DNA of 7,862 bases from Gammaproteobacteria bacterium (GCA_030432795.1 JAUILW010000133.1:1-7862), one strand, 5' to 3'. Numbered from the stretch's first letter, positions 1 to 7,280 are shown. The notes: a model not told the origin generated them from the letters alone. Numbers and translations: made by a program.

Positions 1-1206
1 ACGACCAATCTCGCGCTGGCCTGGTTAGCAAAAGGTGGTGCGAGCGATTTTGCCGGCTTTGTCACGCCCCAATCCGCGGTCATTGATCATGGCCTGGCAC
101 CAAAGCAGGCCGGCATGCCGGACTACGCGTTCGCCGTGAACTATGCCTACCATCTCGATGCCGGCCGTTTTGCCGACCTGTTGCGTACCCACGCGGTAGA
201 TCGGCTCGGTGTGCGCCATGTGCGTGCGAACGTCACCCGCATCGAAGGTGCGCCGGATACGGATATTGAAGCGGTCATTCTAGACACCGGCGCGCGCGAG
301 GCCGGAGATCTGTTCATCGACTGTACTGGCCATCGTGCGCTGCTGCTCGGCGAGCACTACCGTGTGCCGCTACTGCCGGTGGACGATGTGCTCTTCAATG
401 ACTCGGCGATAGCCGCCCAAGTGCCTTATGCTGATGCGCAATCGCCGATTCCCTCCACCACCAACAGTACTGCTACGCCGGCGGGCTGGATCTGGGACAT
501 TGCGCTGCAAACGCGGCGGGGTATCGGCCATGTGTATGCATCTTCGTTCACCAGCGATGACGAAGCGCGGCGTATTCTTGCTGGCTATATCGGCGCAGAC
601 CCCACGCTGCGGGATTCCGATGCGGCGGGCTGGCGAACGTTGCGTTTCCAGCCCGGCCACCGCGCGCGTTTCTGGGAGCGCAACTGTGTCGCCGTGGGCT
701 TGTCCGCAGGATTCATCGAGCCGTTGGAGGCTTCGGCAATCGCGCTCATCGAGCAGTCTGCTGCGTTGATTGCTCAGCAGCTTCCTCGTGAGCGCGTGAT
801 CATGGATGCAGTGGCAAAGCAGTTCAACGACAAGCTGACCTACCACTGGCAGCGCATCATCGAGTTTCTCAAGTTGCACTATGCGGTCAGCCTCCGCGAC
901 GACTCAGAATACTGGCGGGCGCACCGATATCGTGGTTCCTGGCCGGACTCGCTGGCAGACAAGCTGCTGCTCTGGCGCCAGCAAACACCCTACCATCGCG
1001 ACGCGCCGATGCTGGACGAGCTGTTCCCCTCGGCCAGTTACCAGTATGTTCTCTACGGCATGGGCTTCCGGCCGCAGTACATGCCCGTCTGCGCAGACGG
1101 TGTTGAGATGGCGCAGGCAGCACAGGAAGTGCAGGTGCAGGGCCGCAGGCTGGTTGCGGGGCTCACCCCGAACCGTTCGTTCATCCAGGAACTCGTGGGT
1201 CGATAG
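1..1206 (+). CDS. Tryptophan halogenase family flavoprotein, 5'-truncated (atypical EASA active-site signature)
   Basis: The reading frame is open from base 1 and gives 401 codons before TAG at 1204-1206. The start lies upstream of the window. An internal ATG at 115 falls inside the conserved fold and is not the start. Alignment by eye to the complete halogenase at 2952-4439 (NYAYH-DA at codons 47-54 here, 150-157 there) indicates about 100 missing N-terminal residues. Those would include the FAD-binding GxGxxG and the catalytic lysine, so neither can be assessed. Visible family marks are GDLFIDCTGHR (codons 102-112), WIWDIA at 163-168 in place of WxWxIP, and GLSAGFIEPLEASAI. In the last, the catalytic-type glutamate is codon 243 (bases 727-729), but the following S-T-G of PrnA-type enzymes is A-S-A. 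Family members are FADH2-dependent halogenases of tryptophan or indoles. This divergent subgroup may have another activity. Family assignment is firm; reaction is unknown. Confidence 0.93.
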   Translation, partial: TTNLALAWLAKGGASDFAGFVTPQSAVIDHGLAPKQAGMPDYAFAVNYAYHLDAGRFADLLRTHAVDRLGVRHVRANVTRIEGAPDTDIEAVILDTGAREAGDLFIDCTGHRALLLGEHYRVPLLPVDDVLFNDSAIAAQVPYADAQSPIPSTTNSTATPAGWIWDIALQTRRGIGHVYASSFTSDDEARRILAGYIGADPTLRDSDAAGWRTLRFQPGHRARFWERNCVAVGLSAGFIEPLEASAIALIEQSAALIAQQLPRERVIMDAVAKQFNDKLTYHWQRIIEFLKLHYAVSLRDDSEYWRAHRYRGSWPDSLADKLLLWRQQTPYHRDAPMLDELFPSASYQYVLYGMGFRPQYMPVCADGVEMAQAAQEVQVQGRRLVAGLTPNRSFIQELVGR

Positions 1207-1207
1207 C

Positions 1208-1939
1208 ATGACGCATTCGGATTTTCAGATACTCAACAGCACGGAGCACGCCGATGTGCGGGTGGTCACCACACCAGGTGAACGCTTTGGCGATGCGGTC
1301 ATGCAGGTGATGGTGATGCCATTCGAGCTGCGCAACGTGCAGGCCTGCTATCCGGTGTTTTTTCAGATCGATCGCAACGACGCGTATTACCCGGTAGCGC
1401 TGCTGGGTTTTGAAGACGGTGAAAACCTGTTTCTGGAGGGTGATACCTGGAGCGCGGACTACGTGCCGGCCATGATCCGTAGAGGTCCATTCATGGTCGG
1501 TGTGAAGGATGTTCCGGGCGGAGAGGAACAGGCACGGGTACTCTCGCTCGACATGTCGCATCCGCGGGTCAGCCGCAACGAAGGCGAACCGTTGTTTGAT
1601 GCGTTGTCCGGCCGAACGCAGTATCTGGAAGAGCAAGCCGGTTTGCTGGAGGCGCTCCACGATGGACTCGGCCACTGCCGGGATTTCACCGCGGCGCTGC
1701 ACGCGGAAGGTCTGTTGGAAGCGGTGACACTGGAGATTTCACTCAACGATGGGTCACGTAACCAGCTCATCGGGCTTTACGGCATCAACGAGGAGAAGCT
1801 TCAGGAGCTGCCGGGAGAGGTGCTCGAGCGGTTCAATCGCGAGGGCTTTCTCATGCCGCTGTTCATGGTGCTTGCCTCCATGGCGAACGTGCGTGCCCTG
1901 ATCCAGCGTAAGAACGCCCTGGTCGGCAAGGGTAACTGA
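1208..1939 (+). CDS. SapC family protein
   Basis: This 243-residue protein starts at an ATG one base after the preceding TAG. The upstream Shine-Dalgarno match is weak (GTGGGT, 7 bases before the start), which fits translational coupling. It carries the SapC-family core: YPVFF (48-52), YPVALLGFEDGENLFL (61-76) and W-ADYVPAMIRRGPF (81-95). A C-terminal half follows with ISLNDG (177-182) and IGLYGINEEKL (188-198). There is no signal peptide or transmembrane segment, so it is probably cytoplasmic. The family is named after a Campylobacter S-layer-associated protein, but its biochemical role is unresolved. Homologues commonly sit beside halogenase-family and cupin-like genes in TonB-receptor-rich proteobacteria. 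The position between a halogenase and a cupin-like oxygenase suggests it is an accessory or substrate-handling partner; that is inference. Confidence 0.9.
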   Translation: MTHSDFQILNSTEHADVRVVTTPGERFGDAVMQVMVMPFELRNVQACYPVFFQIDRNDAYYPVALLGFEDGENLFLEGDTWSADYVPAMIRRGPFMVGVKDVPGGEEQARVLSLDMSHPRVSRNEGEPLFDALSGRTQYLEEQAGLLEALHDGLGHCRDFTAALHAEGLLEAVTLEISLNDGSRNQLIGLYGINEEKLQELPGEVLERFNREGFLMPLFMVLASMANVRALIQRKNALVGKGN

Positions 1940-1940
1940 C

Positions 1941-2942
1941 GTGCAGCAGGTTGCGCATCTGCAGGTCGACGCCGGTGCGCCGCTGCCGGCCGCCGCATAC
2001 GAATCCACAGTGCCGCTGGTGTTGAAAGGCTACGTTGCGGCCTGGCCCGCCGTGCTTCGGGCAGTAGATTCCGCGGAAGCACTTGCCGACTACTTGAGCA
2101 CCTTCGACGCCAACAAACCGCTCACTGTGTATGTGGGCGATGCCGCGATGCGCGGCCGGTTCTTCTACGATGCGGATTGCACCGGCTTCAACTTCAGGAG
2201 TGGCAAGGCATCGCTGGCGCAGGTGCTCGCCCGCTTGCTCGGGCCGAAGGTCGAAGACAACATCGACACCATCTACGTGGGTTCCACGCCGGTGGATGAC
2301 TGGTTGCCTGGCTTTCGAGCGGCCAATGATGTGTCGCTGCCAGTGAACGATGCGCTGGCGAGCTTCTGGCTCGGTGGCCCCACGAGCGTATCGGCGCACT
2401 TCGACTTTCCGGACAATCTTGCCTGCGTAGTCGCTGGCCGGCGGCGCTTCACGTTGTTTCCTCCGGAGCAGCTACACAACCTGTACGTTGGTCCCATCGA
2501 CCGCACGCCATCGGGGCAGATGATCAGTCTGGTGGATTTCGATGCGCCGGACCTGCAACGCTTTCCCCGTTTTGCACAAGCGCAGCAGCACGCCCTGATT
2601 GCGGATCTGGAACCAGGGGATGCACTCTTCGTGCCCAGCATGTGGTGGCACCATGTTCGGGCCAGCGCGCCTTTCAACCTGCTGGTGAACTACTGGTGGT
2701 GCACGACGCCGGCCTCCATGGGAGCGCCATCGGTGGCGCTGAGCCATGCCATTCTTGCGTTGCGCGAGCTGCCGGCGCACCAGCGACGTGCGTGGAAGCA
2801 TTTGTTCGACTACTACGTATTTGAAGCCGATGAGCGGAACTTCGAGCACATACCTGCTGCGGGCAGAGGGATGCTCAACCCGCTCGATGAGGAAACCATA
2901 CGTCGGGTACGAGCGGAACTCGTGCAGCGTCTCAGCCAATAG
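1941..2942 (+). CDS. Cupin-like (JmjC-fold, FIH-like) Fe(II)/2-oxoglutarate-dependent oxygenase
   Basis: This 333-residue protein starts at GTG, one base after the SapC stop. AAGGG at 1928-1932 lies 8 bases upstream as a good ribosome binding site. It belongs to the cupin_8/JmjC group. The HxD iron ligands are H153 and D155 (SAHFDFPDN). The distal histidine is H237 or H238 in PSMWWHHVR. LFPPEQLHNLYVGP (172-185) and VDFDAPDLQRFPRF (198-211) closely match the same region of human FIH (factor inhibiting HIF), an asparaginyl hydroxylase. R168 occupies the place of FIH K214, which binds the 2-oxoglutarate carboxylate; an arginine could do the same job. The N-terminal 130 residues are less conserved. 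Such proteins hydroxylate proteins, peptides or small molecules; the substrate here is unknown. It is expected to be cytoplasmic and co-expressed with its neighbours. Confidence 0.9.
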   Translation: MQQVAHLQVDAGAPLPAAAYESTVPLVLKGYVAAWPAVLRAVDSAEALADYLSTFDANKPLTVYVGDAAMRGRFFYDADCTGFNFRSGKASLAQVLARLLGPKVEDNIDTIYVGSTPVDDWLPGFRAANDVSLPVNDALASFWLGGPTSVSAHFDFPDNLACVVAGRRRFTLFPPEQLHNLYVGPIDRTPSGQMISLVDFDAPDLQRFPRFAQAQQHALIADLEPGDALFVPSMWWHHVRASAPFNLLVNYWWCTTPASMGAPSVALSHAILALRELPAHQRRAWKHLFDYYVFEADERNFEHIPAAGRGMLNPLDEETIRRVRAELVQRLSQ

Positions 2943-2945
2943 GAG
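2941..2945 (+). promoter_or_regulatory. Strong ribosome binding site for the second halogenase
   Basis: AGGAG lies 6 bases before the ATG at 2952 and overlaps the TAG stop of the cupin-like gene (2940-2942). It is the best Shine-Dalgarno match in the plus-strand cassette and fixes the start of the complete halogenase. Confidence 0.75.
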
Positions 2946-2951
2946 TCAGCC

Positions 2952-4439
2952 ATGGAACGTCGCAAAGTGAATAAGCTCATCATCGCAGGGGGTGGCACCG
3001 CGGGATGGATGGCAGCGGCTTCGTTTGCACGGACCATTGGCAAGACCCTGGATATCGTTCTGGTGGAGTCGGATGTCATTGGTACGGTTGGTGTCGGCGA
3101 AGCGACCATTCCAACGCTCCTCACGCTGCACGACATTCTGAAGATCAAAGAGCAGGATTTTCTGAAGGCGGTGCAGGGTACGTTCAAGCTCGGCATCTCC
3201 TTCGAGGGGTGGCGCGACGTCGGCAAAGACTACATACATTCGTTTGGTTGGACTGGCAAAGACAGTTGGGCTGCGGGTTTTCAGCACTTCTGGCTGAAGG
3301 GCCTGAAGTCGGGTTTGAGCCGTGAGTTCGGCGAGTACTGCAATGAGTGGCTGGCTGCCAAGGCCGGTCGCTTTGCGGTGTTGCCGAATCAGAATCTCAA
3401 CTACGCCTACCACTTCGATGCTTCGCTCTATGCAAGATTTCTACGGACGATGGCCGAAGCGGACGGTGTGATCCGCCAGGAAGGCAAGATCGTCGACGTC
3501 GAGCAGGACGCAGAGAGCGGTTTCATCACGGGCATTCGGCTCGACTCAGGGCAGTTGATCGAAGGGGATCTGTTCATTGACTGCACGGGATTCCGTGGGC
3601 TTCTGATCGAGGAAACGCTGCAAGCTGGATACGAAGACTGGACCCATTGGCTTCCGTGCAACAGTGCAGTGGCGGTGCAGACCGCATCTGTTGCACCTCC
3701 TGTGCCCTACACGCGATCCATCGCTCGTGAGGCTGGATGGCAGTGGCGCATTCCTCTGCAGCACCGTGTCGGCAATGGCGTGGTGTTCAGCGATCAGCAT
3801 TGGTCCGACGACGAGGCGGTCGGTAAGTTGCTCGACAACGTGCAAGGTGAGGTGCTTACGGAGCCGCGGGTCTTGAAGTTCAAGACCGGCACGCGCAAAC
3901 GCCACTGGCACAAGAACTGCGTTGCGATGGGCTTGTCCTCGGGGTTCATCGAGCCGCTCGAGTCCACCAGCATCCATCTCATTCAGCGCAGCATCATTCG
4001 GCTGATGCAGATGTTTCCTTACGATGGTATTCGCCAGCCGGATATCGATGAGTTCAATAGTCAGATGAGCTTCGAGATCGAAAACGTGCGCGATTTCATT
4101 GTGCTGCACTACCATGTCACCGAACGTGGCGACTCAGATTTCTGGAATCAATGCCGTACGATGCGTGTGCCAGATTCGCTGCAGCATCGCATTGAGCTGT
4201 TCAAGCAATCCGGACGGGTGTTCAAGGTACCCACGGAGCTCTTCGGAGAGAACTCATGGATTCAGGTGATGATGGGGCAGGGATTGATCCCGGAGCAGTA
4301 TCACCCCATCGTCAACATGATGACCGACGAAGAACTGGAGCGCTTTCTGACGGGGATCCACCAGTCAGTGCGCAAATTCGTCGGCCAGCTTCCGGAGCAT
4401 CAGAAGTTCATCGATCACTACTGTCGGGCGCCGGCGTAG
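2952..4439 (+). CDS. FAD-dependent tryptophan halogenase family protein, complete
   Basis: This 495-residue protein is of full family length, with start set by AGGAG 6 bases upstream. Family enzymes use FADH2, O2 and halide to make hypohalous acid, which reaches the substrate through a tunnel. All hallmarks are visible: the FAD-binding GGGTAGW (13-19), GVGEATIP (47-54), the catalytic lysine K79 in TFKLGISF (the number coincides with K79 of PrnA), WQWRIP (263-268) fitting the WxWxIP signature, and GFIEPLESTSIHLIQ (331-345), where E337 matches the PrnA/RebH active-site glutamate. The halide-site S-T-G of PrnA is S-T-S here, as in proteobacterial halogenase-family proteins lying outside secondary-metabolite clusters. 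A flavin reductase partner is not in the window. Substrate is unproven; free indoles or aromatic compounds are plausible. It is the last gene of the plus-strand operon, and its 3' end overlaps the convergent permease gene by 32 bases. Confidence 0.95.
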   Translation: MERRKVNKLIIAGGGTAGWMAAASFARTIGKTLDIVLVESDVIGTVGVGEATIPTLLTLHDILKIKEQDFLKAVQGTFKLGISFEGWRDVGKDYIHSFGWTGKDSWAAGFQHFWLKGLKSGLSREFGEYCNEWLAAKAGRFAVLPNQNLNYAYHFDASLYARFLRTMAEADGVIRQEGKIVDVEQDAESGFITGIRLDSGQLIEGDLFIDCTGFRGLLIEETLQAGYEDWTHWLPCNSAVAVQTASVAPPVPYTRSIAREAGWQWRIPLQHRVGNGVVFSDQHWSDDEAVGKLLDNVQGEVLTEPRVLKFKTGTRKRHWHKNCVAMGLSSGFIEPLESTSIHLIQRSIIRLMQMFPYDGIRQPDIDEFNSQMSFEIENVRDFIVLHYHVTERGDSDFWNQCRTMRVPDSLQHRIELFKQSGRVFKVPTELFGENSWIQVMMGQGLIPEQYHPIVNMMTDEELERFLTGIHQSVRKFVGQLPEHQKFIDHYCRAPA

Positions 4440-5676
4440 CTGAGCGGTTGATGCCGGCAGCCAGCCGCCAGCACACCATCGCCGCCAGCAGCATGCCGAT
4501 GCCGAGGAGCAGCAGTGTGGTGACGCTGTACGCCGATAGCTGTGCGTAAAGAAACGCACCGGCGCTGTAGGATAGGTTCGCCAGCGCCATGTACACCGCA
4601 AACTGCGTACCGATGGCGGCACCAGCGCATTCGTGCATCAGACGAGCGATCACGCAGATGGCAAGCAGGTGCGATGCGATGCCCTGCGCCACAAGATATC
4701 CGCCGATGAGCGGGCTCTGCTCCGTGAGCAAAGGGATGGCGGCGGCGAAAATGGCAAGCTTTGCGGCGATGATCCACCAGAAGGCGCGCCCTGGCTGCAG
4801 GCGATCGATCCACGGTGAGACGAGTACACCCACCACGGCACCGACGATGCTGCCGGTGGTGTACCAGTCGCTGTAGGCGGTATCAGCCCAGTCGAGGGAC
4901 TGCACCAGAAAAACCGGGTGCAGCGCGTTGAGCAGCCCATCGGCGCTGCGGTAGAGAAACTGCGAGGCGAGGATCAGCAGGCTCACTGGGGCGAGAATGC
5001 GGCGCAGAAGGTCCATGCCCATCTGCAGCGCTGAGTGTTCCTGCGCGGTCGAGGTGGAGATGCCTGGCGACCAGGGAAACAGCTTGTGCTCAGGCCGCTC
5101 ACGCAGAAGCAGCGGCAGCAGCAGAATGAGGAACGTCGTCACGACGCCGAGAACCGCAACGCCGGTGTAGCCCGCGCTGTTGAGCAGGTAACCACCGCCG
5201 GAGCCGCCGAGCGCAATACCGAGTTGCTGGCCGCCGAACATGAAGCCGTTCGCGCGGGCGCGTTCCTCGGCCGGCAGCAGTTTGATGGCCATGCCGTCTA
5301 CGGCCACGTCCTGGGCGGCGGAGAAGCTGTTCGTAACGAAGCCCAGCGTGGCGAGCAGGGCGAGGCCGGGCGGGAGCCAGAAGAATGCGGCATAGCACAG
5401 CACGCAGCCTACCTGAGCCAGGATAACCCACGGCCGGCGCTCGCCCATGGCCGGGAAACCGAAGCGATCCATGACCGGCGCCACCACCAGCTTCAAGCTC
5501 CAGGGCAGGGCTGCGATGCCGATGAACGAGCCGATCTGCGCCGGTTCGTACGCCTGCGCCGCCATCCAGGCGGGGATGGAAATGATGAACAGGCCAAACG
5601 GCAACCCCTGCGCTGCGTACAACGCGGCAAAGGTGGCGAGCCGAAGTGCCCGATGCTGGGTTAGTGCGGGTGGCAA
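4408..5676 (-). CDS. MFS transporter, AmpG/PAT-like permease
   Basis: This 422-residue polytopic inner-membrane protein has about 12 hydrophobic segments, in two halves around a hydrophilic loop near residues 191-225. Family marks are YAAQGLPFG in the first helix (20-28), PAQIG (45-49), LPWSLKLVVAPVMDRF (57-72), ERRPW (79-83), and QDVAVDGMAI (122-131), similar to the AmpG/acetyl-CoA-transporter branch of the major facilitator superfamily. AmpG itself imports muropeptides. The neighbours here point to a sugar-like or glycosylated solute instead, but that is inference. The start is TTG at 5676, one base after the upstream TGA. The frame is closed by a stop at 5691-5689, and no ATG, GTG or other TTG lies ahead of helix 1, so this start is nearly forced. 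No clear ribosome binding site is seen, so translation is probably coupled to the ThuA gene. The 3' end overlaps the halogenase gene tail-to-tail. Confidence 0.88.
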   Translation of the reverse strand: MPPALTQHRALRLATFAALYAAQGLPFGLFIISIPAWMAAQAYEPAQIGSFIGIAALPWSLKLVVAPVMDRFGFPAMGERRPWVILAQVGCVLCYAAFFWLPPGLALLATLGFVTNSFSAAQDVAVDGMAIKLLPAEERARANGFMFGGQQLGIALGGSGGGYLLNSAGYTGVAVLGVVTTFLILLLPLLLRERPEHKLFPWSPGISTSTAQEHSALQMGMDLLRRILAPVSLLILASQFLYRSADGLLNALHPVFLVQSLDWADTAYSDWYTTGSIVGAVVGVLVSPWIDRLQPGRAFWWIIAAKLAIFAAAIPLLTEQSPLIGGYLVAQGIASHLLAICVIARLMHECAGAAIGTQFAVYMALANLSYSAGAFLYAQLSAYSVTTLLLLGIGMLLAAMVCWRLAAGINRSATPAPDSSDR

Positions 5677-5677
5677 A

Positions 5678-6349
5678 TCAGTGCTGCATCAGCCAGCGCA
5701 GGCTCGACCTGAGAAATGCGCGATGCGCGGTATCCCGCAGGCTGGCGCCGTCGTGGCCCAGGGCGTCGTAAACCACACGGCCGCCGCCTCCCTCGTATGC
5801 CCAGGCGACGGTCTGCCAATCGCCGTCGGGCACCCTGGCCTGGAGCAGCGGGGTGCTGCCGGGCTCAAGTGCCAGGTTGTGATAGACCTCATCGCTCAAC
5901 GTAAAGCGGTCGCTGCCGGAGACGATGGGATGCTCGCCTGCCGGTATGACGTCCACCGCGCCGGGTTCCGGGTGGAAGCTCGTGTTCCATACCCACTGGC
6001 CGCCCAGCACCTGCGCGAAACCCGGCCAGTCGTCAAAGCAGATGGAGGCGGTGTGCATCGCAAGCATGGGCCCGCCGTTGGCGACATAACTCCGTAAGGT
6101 ATCGGCCAGTGCTTGCGGCATTTCAAATGCCCACCGGGGCCGATGCGGGATGTACTTCTCGTGGTTCAGCATGCGCCAGCGCAGCGCGTACAGGGTGAAC
6201 AGCGCTGCACCTTCCAGTTGGCCTATGGCCGCTTCGACGTCGTCGGTCACAATCGTGTCCACACCAATCTCTGTGCACAGGCTTGTGATCTCCTCGGCGT
6301 ACTCATCGAAGGGGTGGTAGATGCCACCCACCAGCATGACGTTGCGCAT
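5678..6349 (-). CDS. ThuA-like domain protein
   Basis: This 223-residue protein has a start ATG at 6349-6347 that overlaps the TGA of the upstream oxygenase by one base (TGATG). The frame remains open much further upstream, but that stretch is arginine-rich shadow translation of the oxygenase gene, so the junctional ATG is preferred. ThuA-like (class I glutamine-amidotransferase-like flavodoxin) features are a first strand NVMLVGGIYHPFDEY (3-17), NGGPMLAMHTAS (91-102), VLGGQWVWNTSFHPEPG (114-130), DEVYHNL (153-159), and a C-terminal AWAYEGGGGRVVYDALGHD (182-200). The last fits the usual pattern of a GxGR turn followed by LGHD. No glutaminase Cys-His-Glu triad is evident. In rhizobia ThuA acts with ThuB in trehalose and related disaccharide utilisation via 3-keto sugars; whether this relative does so is unknown. 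It lies between an oxygenase and a permease in a single operon. Confidence 0.88.
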   Translation of the reverse strand: MRNVMLVGGIYHPFDEYAEEITSLCTEIGVDTIVTDDVEAAIGQLEGAALFTLYALRWRMLNHEKYIPHRPRWAFEMPQALADTLRSYVANGGPMLAMHTASICFDDWPGFAQVLGGQWVWNTSFHPEPGAVDVIPAGEHPIVSGSDRFTLSDEVYHNLALEPGSTPLLQARVPDGDWQTVAWAYEGGGGRVVYDALGHDGASLRDTAHRAFLRSSLRWLMQH

Positions 6350-7260
6350 CAGGGCGACCACACCACCGGAAAAACGTCGGCGAAGTCTGCGAGCGGTTGT
6401 CCGTCCTGCGGTTGGTGCTGGTACAGCGGCAGGGGATCGGGAATGGCCTGACTGCGCCTGCGCAGGTAGTGCACATCGGGGCCGGCCCACAATGCGGCGT
6501 AGGCGCGCCGGGGAATGGAGCGATCGACGTTGCCGCGGGCGGAGTGGAGTATGTGGCCGTGAAACAGCAGCACGTCTCCGGGCTCGTAGTCCCAGCCGAT
6601 GATGTCGAACGATGCTCTGGCTCGTTCGATGTTCGGAAGCTGCGGCAGGCTGGGGTCGAGGAACGAGTCGAAGTAGGTCCACTGCTCGTGCGACTCCGGC
6701 CCGAGCAGAATCTCGCCGTCGGCGTAGCGGCGCTCGAGTGCGGCGGCACCCTCCGGATCGGTTGCGGGGTCCAGGCCCACAGGCGGCCGGTAGGTGACGT
6801 TCCACAGGTGCGAGCCACGTACAACCTCCAGGCTGATCTCACGGGGCGCCGGGTCGGCGCACACCCAGGCGCGCACCAGCTGATGGCCATCCACGTTGTA
6901 GTAACAGGTGTCCTGATGCCAGGCACTGGGTGCGATGCGGCCAGGCGGCTTGTAGAACATCTGATCCATGTAGAACCGCACCGGCGCCTGCAGCACCGAG
7001 CCCACCACTTCCGCCATCGGCGAGGTGTTCAGGTAGGCGGCGAGCTGCGGCGAATGCCGCGCCGGAAACTGATCGATACGCAATGGCATGGAAACGCCGG
7101 CAGACATGCCGTCCGGGTGGGCTTGAGCGTACTCGAGCCCTTCCGTCAGCAGTTCCGTCCATTCGGGGGCCAGTACGTTTTTAATGAGAACCGCACCGTC
7201 GGTGTGAAACGTATCGATCTCGTCCTGCGTCACTGGGCGAAGTGCTGGGCTGGTCTGCAT
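6349..7260 (-). CDS. Phytanoyl-CoA dioxygenase (PhyH) family Fe(II)/2-oxoglutarate oxygenase
   Basis: This 303-residue protein starts at ATG 7260-7258. The family uses Fe(II), O2 and 2-oxoglutarate to hydroxylate small molecules. It begins with a typical DEIDTFHTDGAVLIKNVL (13-30). The iron ligands are H115 and D117 in SAWHQDTCYY (112-121), and the distal histidine is probably H239 in PGDVLLFHGHILHSARGN (227-244). R251 or R252 follows 12-13 residues later at the position expected to bind the 2-oxoglutarate carboxylate. EVVRGSHLW (145-153) is the usual loop between them. No signal peptide or membrane segment is present, so it is probably cytoplasmic. It is the first gene of the minus-strand operon, with only a weak GAAG as ribosome binding site 11 bases upstream. 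Despite the family name, linkage to ThuA genes and a permease argues against phytanoyl-CoA as substrate. A role in modifying a sugar-linked or plant-derived compound is speculative. Confidence 0.92.
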   Translation of the reverse strand: MQTSPALRPVTQDEIDTFHTDGAVLIKNVLAPEWTELLTEGLEYAQAHPDGMSAGVSMPLRIDQFPARHSPQLAAYLNTSPMAEVVGSVLQAPVRFYMDQMFYKPPGRIAPSAWHQDTCYYNVDGHQLVRAWVCADPAPREISLEVVRGSHLWNVTYRPPVGLDPATDPEGAAALERRYADGEILLGPESHEQWTYFDSFLDPSLPQLPNIERARASFDIIGWDYEPGDVLLFHGHILHSARGNVDRSIPRRAYAALWAGPDVHYLRRRSQAIPDPLPLYQHQPQDGQPLADFADVFPVVWSP

Positions 7261-7270
7261 GCGACGGGCG

Positions 7271-7280
7271 GCTTCGAAGC
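7271..7280. promoter_or_regulatory. Perfect 10-bp palindrome GCTTCGAAGC, candidate operator
   Basis: The palindrome is exact and has a central CG. It lies about 5-15 bases downstream of the predicted minus-strand transcription start and covers the only weak ribosome-binding-like GAAG of the PhyH-family gene. A central CG is common in LacI-family operators, which often control sugar genes. At only 10 bases, and with no second copy seen, chance remains possible. Confidence 0.3.

Noticed and set aside
881..1207. Upstream extension of the SapC-family frame, back to 881.
   Set aside because: This stretch lies entirely within the first halogenase gene and is cysteine-, arginine- and serine-rich out-of-frame translation. 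The SapC homology begins just after the ATG at 1208.
3546..4115. Minus-strand open frame of 189 codons, antisense to the second halogenase.
   Set aside because: It is opposite highly conserved halogenase codons, has no family resemblance, and has no ribosome binding site that I could recognise. Long antisense frames are expected in high-GC genes.
1..4439. The two halogenase-family genes as a recent tandem duplication.
   Set aside because: They differ in active-site signature and over most of their length, and are separated by two unrelated genes. They look like old paralogues of different subgroups.
4439..4461. Possible hairpin just past the halogenase stop (GCTG/CAGC and CGG/CCG pairing), considered as a terminator.
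   Set aside because: The stem is short and bulged, no T-run follows on either strand, and it lies within the permease coding sequence.
5035..5664. Plus-strand open frame of 209 codons, antisense to the permease.
   Set aside because: It is a low-complexity mix rich in Arg, Gln, Glu and Gly with no domain, opposite a clear membrane protein gene.
5678..6805. Long 375-residue version of the ThuA-like protein, starting at 6805.
   Set aside because: The first 152 residues are arginine- and proline-rich translation of the PhyH-family gene in another frame, with no recognisable domain. The ThuA fold begins exactly at the ATG at 6349.
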